The position numbers were made by a program, and so were the translations under genes. From positions 1-64,000 of the forward strand of contig CAVSIA010000011.1 in assembly GCA_963727575.1 (NCBI GenBank): a stretch of DNA of 64,000 nt, given 5' to 3'. The first letter of the stretch is position 1, and the number at the start of each line of letters is the position of its first letter. The notes beneath the pieces are model-generated. The model had not been told where the DNA came from, searched no databases, and saw nothing but the letters and a program-made list of their open reading frames with translations. This DNA is from JAHQVI01 sp963727575. Its GTDB lineage: Bacteria > Pseudomonadota > Alphaproteobacteria > Rhizobiales > Rhodomicrobiaceae. Positions 56,916-64,000 of this stretch are shown piece after piece.

Positions 56916-59696
56916 ATGCTTACACATGCTTCCGCTCATTATAATATCTGGCTTGTCATGCTGGCCGCCCTGGTCTGTGCCGGGGGCAGCCTGGCGACAT
57001 TTACGATTTATACGCATCTGCTCGCGCGAGGCAGCACGTACCGAAGAGCCTGGCTGGCGCTCACAGGGTTTTGTGCCGGCGCCGGAATTTGGGCGACGCA
57101 CTTCGTGGCGATGCTGGCGCATGATACGGGGCTTCCCACGAGCTACGATCCTTTGCTGACGGCCGCATCCTTTGCCGTGGCGGTGGTCGTGACCACCGCC
57201 GGCTTTGCGATCTCGATTCCGGCGGACCGGAAGATTATCGGCGGCGGCGGCGCCGTCATTGGCCTCGGCATTGCCGCCATGCACTTCCTCGGCATGCAGG
57301 CGCTGATCGTGCCCGGCACCTTCCAATGGAATGCGGCGCTGGTGGTGGTGGCGATCGTTCTCGGCGTCGGCTTCATGGCAGGCGCGCTGGTGGTCTTCCG
57401 GCAGCTCGCGGGCCTGCGGGCGCTGGTTGCCGGCGGGACGCTGTTCACCCTCGGGGTCTGCTCGCTTCATTTCACCGCGATGGCCGCACTCTCGATCGTG
57501 CCCCGTCCCGACCTGCCGGCGCCGGCCGCCAACATTGACGGGCCGGTGCTTGCCATGGCGATTGCGAGCGTTACGGCGCTCATTCTCCTTGCCGGCTATG
57601 TTGTCGCGCTGATCGACGCGCGCGCCCTGCGCGAGAATGTCGCGCGCACCGGCGAACTGGTCGACGCCGCGATCGAGGGCCTCGTCATCGCCGACGATGG
57701 CGTGATCGTCAACGTCAATGCCCGAGCGCTGGAGCTATCCAACCGCAGAGCCAAAGACCTGATCGGCAAGAAAGTCTTTGGCGACCTGCTGGCGATGGAC
57801 CGGACCCCGGCATCATCCCGGGCCGCCCGTCTGTTCGAGGCGCCGCTTCTCCAATCCGACGGCAGCACCATTCCCGTGGAAGTCGTTCGCCGTGCGCTGT
57901 CCGGGCTGAGCCAGGGCAACGAGGTCTATGCGATCCGCGATCTGCGCGAGCGCGAGGCGGCAGCCCGCCAACTCGCCGAGGCCAATCAGGAACTGCGCCT
58001 GCGGGAGGAGGAACTGCTCACCCGCAATCTCATTCTGGACAGTGCTCTCCGCAACATGTCCCAGGGCCTCTGCATGTATGATGCCGATCAGAAGGTTGTG
58101 ATCTCGAACGAGCGCTTCGCCGCGATCTATGGCTTGCCGGCCGACGCGATTGCGCCGGGCATGACGCTAAAGGATGTCGTCCAGAAACGCATCGACAACG
58201 GAATCCATGCCGGCCCCTCGCCGGCGGCCTATCTGGAGGAACGGCTCACTCAGGTCGTGAAGACGGAAGAGATGGTTCACGAGTTGAACAATGGTCAGAT
58301 CATCGCCATCGCCCGCCGGCCGTTGCGGACCGGAGGATGGGTCACGACCCATGCGGATATTACCGAGCAGAGGCGGATCGAGGCGCAGATCAACCATCTG
58401 GAGCATCACGACGGCCTAACCGGGCTGTTGAGCCGAAAAGCCTTGCGCGATCGGCTCGATGACGCCTTGAAGACCGCGCAACAGCGCGATCGCCGCCTTG
58501 CCGTGCTGATGTTCGGTATGGATCGCTTCAGCGAGATCAACGATACGCTGGGTCATGCCGTCGGCGACAGTCTGCTGACAACGATTGCCCAGCGTCTGCA
58601 GTGCTGCACCCGGCGGGCGACCTTGCTCGCCCGGTTCGGCGACGATACCTTCGTCATGGTCGAGGCCGTTGAACATCCGGGCAAGGACGCGACCGGATTT
58701 GCCAACCGCGTTCAGGGCGAGATCCGCAAGCCGATCACACACGGAGATACCCGCCTGGAGATCACCGCCACGATCGGCATCGCCGTATCCCCTGCCGACG
58801 GGGTGGATGCGGACACGCTGCTGAAGAACGCTGCTCTGGCGCTGAATCGCGGCAAGACCCTGGCGCGCGGCGCACACCATTTCTTCGAGCCGGGCATGGA
58901 CCAGGCGTTGAGAGAAAGGCGCTCGCTCGAGCGGGATCTCGCCGAGGCTATCGAGAAGGACCAGTTCCAGCTTCTCTATCAGCCGCGCGTCAATCTCGCC
59001 CGTAACGAGGTCACGGGCTTCGAAGCGCTGCTGCGCTGGCAGCATCCGGTGCGGGGATTGCTGGAGCCGCCCGCCTTCCTTCGGCTCGCGGAAGAAACGG
59101 GGCTGATCGCCGCGATCGGGGAATGGACGCTGAGGCAGGCCTGCGCGGAGGCCGCGCATTGGCCCAGGGATCTTACGGTGGCGGTCGGATTGTCCGCGGC
59201 GCAGTTTCGCTCCACCGATTTTGTCCGCCTGGTCGTCAACGTCCTGGCCTCGACCGGATTGATAGCCGATCGGCTGCAGATCGAGGTCAGCGAAAAGACC
59301 ATACACAGCGATGCGGACCAGGTAATCGGAGTGCTGCGGGACCTTTCCGAGCTGGGTGTGCGGATCACTCTCAACGATTTCGGGTCGGGCTTCTCGTCGC
59401 TTAACTATCTGCGCCAGTTCCCGGTCCACAAGATCAAGATCGACCGTAGCTTCATCACCGGGTTGACCACGCGCGGGGACGCGCCGGTCATCGTGCGGAT
59501 GCTCGCCCGTTTGGGAACCGGACTTGGCCTGGTGACGATGGTTGAAGGTGTGGAAACCAAGCAGCAGCTCGACGTCGTGCGCGCCGAAGGCTGCGCGGAG
59601 ATGCAGGGCTCCTATTTCAGCGCTCCAAAGTCCGCCGACGAGATTCGCAGATTGTTTCTGGCGAAAGCCAAGCAAGCGCCCGAAGCTGCGGCCTGA
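56916..59696 (+). CDS. MHYT-PAS-GGDEF-EAL protein with degenerate catalytic motifs
   Basis: 926 residues. The N-terminal ~230 residues form an MHYT sensor of paired membrane helices with motifs ATHFVAMLA, AAMHFLGMQA and SLHFTAMAA, expected to bind metal and gas (O2, CO or NO). Two PAS-like domains follow (about 250-345 and 370-480). The GGDEF domain has GDDT in place of GGDE (ARFGDDTFVMVE), so it should not make c-di-GMP. The EAL domain keeps FEALLRWQHP and IDRSFITGL and has EGVETK, but the metal-binding DDFG is NDFG. It may lack both activities and act as a sensor or scaffold. A membrane protein. Confidence 0.9.
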   Translation: MLTHASAHYNIWLVMLAALVCAGGSLATFTIYTHLLARGSTYRRAWLALTGFCAGAGIWATHFVAMLAHDTGLPTSYDPLLTAASFAVAVVVTTAGFAISIPADRKIIGGGGAVIGLGIAAMHFLGMQALIVPGTFQWNAALVVVAIVLGVGFMAGALVVFRQLAGLRALVAGGTLFTLGVCSLHFTAMAALSIVPRPDLPAPAANIDGPVLAMAIASVTALILLAGYVVALIDARALRENVARTGELVDAAIEGLVIADDGVIVNVNARALELSNRRAKDLIGKKVFGDLLAMDRTPASSRAARLFEAPLLQSDGSTIPVEVVRRALSGLSQGNEVYAIRDLREREAAARQLAEANQELRLREEELLTRNLILDSALRNMSQGLCMYDADQKVVISNERFAAIYGLPADAIAPGMTLKDVVQKRIDNGIHAGPSPAAYLEERLTQVVKTEEMVHELNNGQIIAIARRPLRTGGWVTTHADITEQRRIEAQINHLEHHDGLTGLLSRKALRDRLDDALKTAQQRDRRLAVLMFGMDRFSEINDTLGHAVGDSLLTTIAQRLQCCTRRATLLARFGDDTFVMVEAVEHPGKDATGFANRVQGEIRKPITHGDTRLEITATIGIAVSPADGVDADTLLKNAALALNRGKTLARGAHHFFEPGMDQALRERRSLERDLAEAIEKDQFQLLYQPRVNLARNEVTGFEALLRWQHPVRGLLEPPAFLRLAEETGLIAAIGEWTLRQACAEAAHWPRDLTVAVGLSAAQFRSTDFVRLVVNVLASTGLIADRLQIEVSEKTIHSDADQVIGVLRDLSELGVRITLNDFGSGFSSLNYLRQFPVHKIKIDRSFITGLTTRGDAPVIVRMLARLGTGLGLVTMVEGVETKQQLDVVRAEGCAEMQGSYFSAPKSADEIRRLFLAKAKQAPEAAA

Positions 59697-59754
59697 TCAT
59701 ATTCCGGCGCAATCGTGGTCGCGCCCATGCACCCTGCCGTCCGCCGCTGGCACG

Positions 59755-60201
59755 TCATCGGCCGGCGCGCAACTGCTTCAGCTCCTGAAATATCTTGGTC
59801 ACGTCACGCAGCACCGCGACAATGCCTGCAAGTCCGCCGTTCTCGTCCGGTACCGCTGCCACGGTAAACTGGATCGAGAGCGTGTCTCCCGATTTCGTCA
59901 CTGCCGGGACGGCGAGCAACGTGTCCGGTTTGTGCTGCGATTGTCCGGTCTCCATCATGTGGCGATAGCCGTCCCAGTGGCGCTGGCGGAGGCGCTCCGG
60001 GATGATGATGTCGAGGGAGCGGCCCTCGGCCTCTTCTCTGGTGAAACCGAAGATTCGTGTCGCGCCGCCATTCCAGAAACGGATGATCCCATCGCGGTCG
60101 GAATAAACCACGGCGTCCGGGGTCGCCTCGATCACGGTTCGACCCAATCGCCCAAGGTCCTGCTCGGGCGGCGGCATTTTGGAGAGGTCGGTTGTGGACA
60201 T
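59755..60201 (-). CDS. PAS-domain protein
   Basis: 148 residues, a single PAS/PAC domain: VIEATPDAVVYSDRDGIIRF, GGATRIFGFTREEAEGRSLD, and a PAC-like end GGLAGIVAVLRDVTKIFQEL. No output domain, so it must act through another protein or serve as a small-ligand sensor. 50 bp after the DUF6522 gene on the same strand; likely the last gene of the haemoglobin operon. Confidence 0.87.
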   Translation of the reverse strand: MSTTDLSKMPPPEQDLGRLGRTVIEATPDAVVYSDRDGIIRFWNGGATRIFGFTREEAEGRSLDIIIPERLRQRHWDGYRHMMETGQSQHKPDTLLAVPAVTKSGDTLSIQFTVAAVPDENGGLAGIVAVLRDVTKIFQELKQLRAGR

Positions 60202-60251
60202 CGCTGATCCGGGAATGATCGGGTTTCAGGTGAAGATCGGTATGCGGCCGA

Positions 60252-60560
60252 TCACGATCCGGCTTTGCGCACCGAAGCGGGCAGGGGCCGGTCACCGAAA
60301 TTCACCAGCGAGCGCTGGAGGACTCTTCCCTCGCTATCGACGATCAGGCGGAGCCGGCGGCTGCCGTCGAAGAAGCTCAGCCGGTATCGGCCGGCGTCCT
60401 GGTCGATGCCCTGCTCGCACAGGCCGGTGATCTTGCCCTCGCGCATGCGCGCTTGAACGGCGGATGGCTCGATGCCGAGAGCCTGCCCGATGAGGCTGGC
60501 ATCTACGCTGATCGCATGCTCCTGGAATTCGACGCGGTGGGCGTCTTTGGTGGAGGTCAT
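60252..60560 (-). CDS. DUF6522-family protein
   Basis: 102 residues, matching the short DUF6522 family: VEFQEHAISVDASLIGQALG, QARMREGKITGLCEQGID and GRYRLSFFDGSRRLRLIVD. Function unknown. Coupled by ATGA to the 5-formyl-THF cyclo-ligase gene upstream. Members of this family frequently lie near nitric-oxide or haem genes, which fits this operon; that link is from memory, not shown here. Confidence 0.78.
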   Translation of the reverse strand: MTSTKDAHRVEFQEHAISVDASLIGQALGIEPSAVQARMREGKITGLCEQGIDQDAGRYRLSFFDGSRRLRLIVDSEGRVLQRSLVNFGDRPLPASVRKAGS

Positions 60561-61249
60561 GGTCTCTCCTTCGAGGTCACACCGTCTTCCGTCACGATTA
60601 CGTCCATCGGAATGTCGTGAGGCTGCGGGTAGATCGTCGCCACGGCGGCCTTGGCGTAGCCGACGCCGAGGGTTCGCTGCTTATCCGGCCGCGCGGCAAG
60701 CGTCCGGTCGAAGAAGCCGCCGCCATAGCCGAGACGATAGCGATCGCCGTCGAAGCCGACGACAGGCGCGATCACCACGTGCGGGGACACGACCTCCGCG
60801 TCGCGCATGGGCACGGGAATGCCCCATACGCCACGCTCGAGCGGCGCGCCATAAGCCCAGGCGCGGAAGACAAGGGGTTGACCGCGGCCAACGACGACGG
60901 GCAATGCCACATGTGCGCCGCGCGCTTTGAGACGTTCGAGCAGGCCGCGCAGGTCCGGCTCGCCGCGAAACGGCCAATAGGCGCTGACGATCAGTCCGTC
61001 GACATCCCCCAGCGCCTGTTCGAGATGATCCGCAATCCTGGCGCTGAGCCCGCGCCGGACATTGCCCGGCATTGCGAGCCGCGCACCGATCAGGCGCTCG
61101 CGTTCGGCCTTGCGCCAGCGCGTCACGTCGATCTGCTGCTGCGGGTCGGCGACCCTGGCAAGGCCCATATAGGCGGGATCGACCTCGTGCATGAAGCAAG
61201 CCGGGGAGGCGTAAGTGCCGGGATCATCGTCGTCGCGCCGACCTGTCAT
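60557..61249 (-). CDS. 5-formyltetrahydrofolate cyclo-ligase
   Basis: 230 residues. Converts 5-formyl-THF to 5,10-methenyl-THF using ATP. The C-terminal signature is clear: PVVGFDGDRYRLGYGGGFFD with the glycine-rich loop, then IPMDVIVTEDGV. The first ~45 residues are unlike the family, so the true start may be later, but the ATGA overlap with the truncated-haemoglobin gene supports 61249. The folate link to the haemoglobin is not obvious. Confidence 0.9.
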   Translation of the reverse strand: MTGRRDDDDPGTYASPACFMHEVDPAYMGLARVADPQQQIDVTRWRKAERERLIGARLAMPGNVRRGLSARIADHLEQALGDVDGLIVSAYWPFRGEPDLRGLLERLKARGAHVALPVVVGRGQPLVFRAWAYGAPLERGVWGIPVPMRDAEVVSPHVVIAPVVGFDGDRYRLGYGGGFFDRTLAARPDKQRTLGVGYAKAAVATIYPQPHDIPMDVIVTEDGVTSKERP

Positions 61250-61743
61250 GCGAAGCGCTCCGTCTCGGTGCGCCGCCCATCCGGTAGCATCACCGCCGAG
61301 TCGGGGCGTTGAAGCCGCTCGCCTTTCAGAAGGAGGACGCCGAGCCGTCCGGCAATGCCGAGTTCGAGACTTTCGGCGATGGCGCGCGCGCGTCCGATGA
61401 AGTGCTCCGCCGCGGGCGGCGGGCAGAGGTCACGGGCGGTCTCTTCGAAAAGCGCGAGCCAGCGGTCGAAATGCCTTGCGTCCACGGGCAAGGGCAGGTG
61501 CTTCTCCATCGGCCGTCCGCGATACCGTCCCGTTAACAGCGCCACCGAGGACCAGAAGGCGTACATCCGCTGCAAATGCGGCTCCCAGTCGGCGATGTGC
61601 TGGTCGAAGACCGGGCCGAGGACCGCGTCGGCGCACACCTTATCGTAGAACGCCCGCACAAGGCGCTCGATCATCGCCTCGTCGATGCCCGTGCGCTCGG
61701 TGATCTCCGCCGTTATCGCTGCCCGTCGTTCCGCCGGTGTCAT
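61246..61743 (-). CDS. Group III truncated haemoglobin
   Basis: 165 residues from ATG 61743. Group III trHb features: ERLVRAFYDKVCADAVLGPV, the B-C region HLQRMYAFWSSVALLTG, and the proximal His in VDARHFDRWLALFEETARD. The longer upstream frame to 61938 crosses the operator and NsrR start, so it is not coding. Coupled by ATGA to the cyclo-ligase gene. The NsrR-type box overlapping its promoter suggests it detoxifies nitric oxide or peroxide. Confidence 0.92.
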   Translation of the reverse strand: MTPAERRAAITAEITERTGIDEAMIERLVRAFYDKVCADAVLGPVFDQHIADWEPHLQRMYAFWSSVALLTGRYRGRPMEKHLPLPVDARHFDRWLALFEETARDLCPPPAAEHFIGRARAIAESLELGIAGRLGVLLLKGERLQRPDSAVMLPDGRRTETERFA

Positions 61744-61757
61744 TGCCGCCTCGAATA

Positions 61758-61772
61758 GGTATTTCAAATGCC
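61758..61772. promoter_or_regulatory. NsrR-type operator between trHb and nsrR
   Basis: GGTATTTCAAATGCC is an imperfect inverted repeat (GGTATTT/AAATgCC) in the 79-bp gap between the divergent haemoglobin and Rrf2 genes. Spacing and A/T core match the NsrR consensus. A second motif TTAGCATGGCATAA lies 4 bp further. Confidence 0.7.
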
Positions 61773-61822
61773 AATTTAGCATGGCATAATCGGGCAGCCA
61801 ACAGGAATTCGGAAATGCGACG

Positions 61823-62245
61823 ATGCGTCTGACCTCCTTCACCGATTTCGGCCTGCGTGCGCTGATGCGGCTGGCCGGCCACCCGGACCGCGTGTTCACG
61901 ACGGACGAGATGGCGCGGGAGTTCGGCGTCTCCCGCAATCACCTCACCAAGGTGGTCCGCGAGCTCGCGGCTGCCGGGATCGTCGCCACACAGCGGGGTT
62001 CGGGAGGCGGCTTTCGGCTTGCGCGCCTGGCGGACGACATCACGCTCGGTGAGATCGTCCGGTTGCTGGAGGGCCGCTCCGCAATGGTCGAATGCTTCCG
62101 GCCGGAGGGCGGGGCCTGCACGCTGATGCCCGGATGCCGTCTCAAGGGCCGGCTTCACGCGGCGCGCGAGGCCTTCCTGCGTGAGCTAGACCGCACCGCC
62201 CTGTCAGACTGCGCGTGGCATCCAGGCGACACGATGACGGCGTGA
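61823..62245 (+). CDS. nsrR: Rrf2-family regulator, NsrR-type
   Basis: 140 residues. Winged helix-turn-helix SFTDFGLRALMRLAGH and EFGVSRNHLTKVVRELAAAG, then the Rrf2 glycine loop QRGSGGGFRLAR. Three cysteines (Cys91, Cys99 and Cys105; ECF-x5-GAC-x4-GC) match the NsrR iron-sulphur cluster. NsrR loses DNA binding when nitric oxide reacts with the cluster. It is divergent from the haemoglobin operon with an NsrR-like box between. Confidence 0.9.
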   Translation: MRLTSFTDFGLRALMRLAGHPDRVFTTDEMAREFGVSRNHLTKVVRELAAAGIVATQRGSGGGFRLARLADDITLGEIVRLLEGRSAMVECFRPEGGACTLMPGCRLKGRLHAAREAFLRELDRTALSDCAWHPGDTMTA

Positions 62246-62280
62246 GGGCGGATCTTTCGGCAAACTCATCGGGCCAAGTC

Positions 62281-63267
62281 CTAACGCAGAAACAGGTCGA
62301 TTTCGCCGAACAGATCCCGCGCGTTCCGCTCGACGCATAGGAAATGCGAACCGGGCGATATCGTTACCAGCCGCTTTTGCCGTGCTCCGAGCCGCCCGAA
62401 CAATCTCGATGCGTCGCTGGCGGTCGAGGTGGTGTCGTCGCCGCCGCGGATGATCAGGGTGGGCGGCGAAATCCGTTGCGGGTCGTAGAGCGGTCTTCCG
62501 TTGAAGATTTCGAACAGGTCGGCGAGCGCCCCGGTCGGAGCGCGGAACGATAATTCGCCGCGCGTGCCAGACGCCGGGTCCGCTTTCGCCAGAGCCTGCA
62601 TGATCGCGTCCGGGACGGCACCGTCGCGATAGTCGGCAACATCGGCGCCCTCCGGAATATCGGCATCCCAACGCGAACGCAGATCGGCGAGGCCGATCCA
62701 GCGATAGGCCCCGAGCGACGGGTTGATCCGTGTGCGGTCTGATGGATCGGCGATCCTGTCGATCCAGGCGTCGTTCGCTTCGGCAAAGACCGGCGCGTAG
62801 AGAACCAGCCGTTCCAAAACGCCGCCATTGCGCCCGGCGAACGCTCCGGCGATGACGGTCCCCCACGAAAAGCCGACCAGATTGACCTGCTTGCTTCCCG
62901 CCTGCTCGATCGCGAACCGCACCCCGGCAGCGAGATCCTCGACGACATCGGCGAGGCGGGCATAGGGCGCATTCTGCTCGGGCGGCGCATCGAGCGTTGC
63001 CGCGGGCGTCGACCACCCGTATCCGCGCAGATCGAGGGCGAAATTGCGCCAGCCGCGCGCTGCAAGGTCACGCTGCATCGAGACGGCCGGCGGCGGCAGG
63101 TCGAACATCGGCGCCCCGAAGGTCGCGCCGTGCAGCAGCAGCACCGGGGTCTTGTGGGCCTCGCCGTCCGCCGGAGCGATTTCGACAATCGAGAGCGGCG
63201 CATCCCGCTGTCCGTCAGGAGGCAGCCGGTGTTCGCGTCTGACGATTCCGGGTGTTTGCTCAGGCAT
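62281..63267 (-). CDS. Alpha/beta-fold hydrolase
   Basis: 328 residues from ATG 63267. Oxyanion strand LLLHGATFGAPMFD, nucleophile elbow VGFSWGTVIAGAF (G-F-S-W-G), candidate acid in IIRGGDDTTSTA and His in SPGSHFLCVERN. The fold is the general hydrolase type that includes haloalkane and C-C bond hydrolases. Next to LivF on the same strand (36 bp), so it may hydrolyse a product imported by a branched-chain-amino-acid-type ABC system. Confidence 0.87.
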   Translation of the reverse strand: MPEQTPGIVRREHRLPPDGQRDAPLSIVEIAPADGEAHKTPVLLLHGATFGAPMFDLPPPAVSMQRDLAARGWRNFALDLRGYGWSTPAATLDAPPEQNAPYARLADVVEDLAAGVRFAIEQAGSKQVNLVGFSWGTVIAGAFAGRNGGVLERLVLYAPVFAEANDAWIDRIADPSDRTRINPSLGAYRWIGLADLRSRWDADIPEGADVADYRDGAVPDAIMQALAKADPASGTRGELSFRAPTGALADLFEIFNGRPLYDPQRISPPTLIIRGGDDTTSTASDASRLFGRLGARQKRLVTISPGSHFLCVERNARDLFGEIDLFLR

Positions 63268-63303
63268 TGCCAACCTCTCTCTGACGGCTTGCCGCGAATG
63301 GCG

Positions 63304-63999
63304 TCAAAGCCCCAGATAGGCCCGTCTGGTGTGCTCGTTGGTCATGATCTCCTCACCCGTGCCCGAGAGAACGATCCGGCCGTTCTCGATCACCCAGGCT
63401 TGCGACGAGACCGCGAGGGCGTGCTGCACGTTCTGCTCGACCAGGAGGACGGTCGTCCCCAGCCTGTTGATCTCGGCGATCACCTCGAACATCGTCCGAA
63501 CGATCACCGGCGCGAGGCCCAGCGAAGGCTCGTCCAGCATCAACATGCGCGGCAGCCCCATCAGCGCCCTGGCGATGGCGACCATCTGCTGCTCGCCGCC
63601 CGACAGCGTTCCCGCCTTCTGGCCGGCGCGCTCGCTGAGGCGGGGAAAGATCGCATAGGCCCGATCGAGCGAGGCCCGGCGGCTGACTTTCGCGTGGCTT
63701 TGGAACGAACCCAGCTCCAGATTTTCCAGCACCGTCAGCGAGGGAAACAGGCACCGCCCTTCCGGCACCATGATCAGGCCGCGCCGGACGATTTCATGCG
63801 CCGGCTGATGCTGAATCGGCTCGCCGGAGAGCCGTATCTCGCCGCCGCTTGGCGAGATGATGCCGGACAGCGCCCGCAGCGTGGAGGTCTTGCCCGCGCC
63901 ATTGGCGCCGACGATGGTGGCGATCGCACCCTCCTCGACCGAGAAGGAGAGATCCTTGACGACCTCGACGTCGCCATAGCCGGCTCGCAGGCCATTCAC
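63304..63999 (-). CDS. livF: Branched-chain amino acid ABC transporter ATPase, start outside the window
   Basis: About 231 residues of LivF. Walker A GANGAGKT, the family VPEGRCLFPSLTVLENL, signature LSGGEQQMVAIARAL, Walker B LMLDEPSLGLAP and the LivF ending RIVLSGTGEEIMTNEHTRRA. The frame is open to the window edge, so only the first few codons are cut off. The other Liv genes must lie beyond base 64000. Confidence 0.92.
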   Translation of the reverse strand: MNGLRAGYGDVEVVKDLSFSVEEGAIATIVGANGAGKTSTLRALSGIISPSGGEIRLSGEPIQHQPAHEIVRRGLIMVPEGRCLFPSLTVLENLELGSFQSHAKVSRRASLDRAYAIFPRLSERAGQKAGTLSGGEQQMVAIARALMGLPRMLMLDEPSLGLAPVIVRTMFEVIAEINRLGTTVLLVEQNVQHALAVSSQAWVIENGRIVLSGTGEEIMTNEHTRRAYLGL

Positions 64000-64000
64000 T

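Overview
This 64 kb window is GC-rich bacterial DNA. Its gene content points to an alphaproteobacterium, most likely of the order Hyphomicrobiales (Rhizobiales): an HWE-type histidine kinase, a DUF6522 gene beside a truncated haemoglobin, an Rrf2/NsrR regulator, poly-3-hydroxybutyrate (PHB) enzymes, LivF and MHYT/GGDEF/EAL signalling. I cannot name the genus. I see no prophage, CRISPR array, rRNA operon or replication origin. There is one tRNA, tRNA-Ser(CGA), next to the remnant of an IS21-type insertion sequence.

Layout. 1-1.8 kb: broken hypothetical gene, IstB remnant, tRNA-Ser. 1.9-11.2 kb: a Cache-domain protein plus hybrid histidine kinase operon, a flavin monooxygenase, a DapA-family aldolase, and an NtrB/NtrC-like two-component pair. 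11.5-18.9 kb: a DedA protein, a good sigma-54 promoter in front of 3-hydroxybutyrate dehydrogenase and a Sel1-repeat protein, small membrane proteins, a phosphate acyltransferase, a PhaC-like cysteine-box hydrolase and an HdeD protein. 18.9-21.1 kb: an OmpR-type two-component pair. 21.7-26.7 kb: a tightly overlapping operon of a thermostable-haemolysin-family protein, an AMP-forming ligase, a haem-oxygenase-like diiron enzyme, an SDR, a TPR lipoprotein-like protein and a methyltransferase. 27.7-33 kb: two acyl-CoA dehydrogenases, an aminotransferase, a VOC protein and a 3-hydroxyisobutyrate-dehydrogenase-type enzyme, then a DHFR-like gene and a TetR regulator with a clear palindromic operator. 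34.5-37.1 kb: two paralogous tiny secreted peptides, another secreted protein, a truncated lysE abutting a truncated unknown gene, and a small membrane protein. 37-48 kb: HWE kinase, LpxD, transglutaminase-like protein, patatin/DUF3376 protein, an ABC exporter whose permease carries a CPBP protease domain, and a PLP aminotransferase. 48.3-49.2 kb: a decay scar. 49.4-53.9 kb: a four-gene type III polyketide cluster (halogenase-like flavoenzyme, type III PKS, isoprenylcysteine-methyltransferase-like enzyme, DHA2 exporter). 54-64 kb: BKACE and ureidoglycolate lyase, a secreted protein, a degenerate MHYT-PAS-GGDEF-EAL protein, a nitric-oxide-type module (NsrR, group III truncated haemoglobin, 5-formyl-THF cyclo-ligase, DUF6522, PAS), an alpha/beta hydrolase and the start-truncated LivF.

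Two loci look like uncharacterised small-molecule pathways: 21.7-26.7 kb and 49.4-53.9 kb. At least a dozen otherwise well-conserved genes are broken by single-base indels, most of them an added G or C. I read this mainly as sequencing or assembly error rather than biology. Where it happens I give the span of the restored gene and say where the frame changes.
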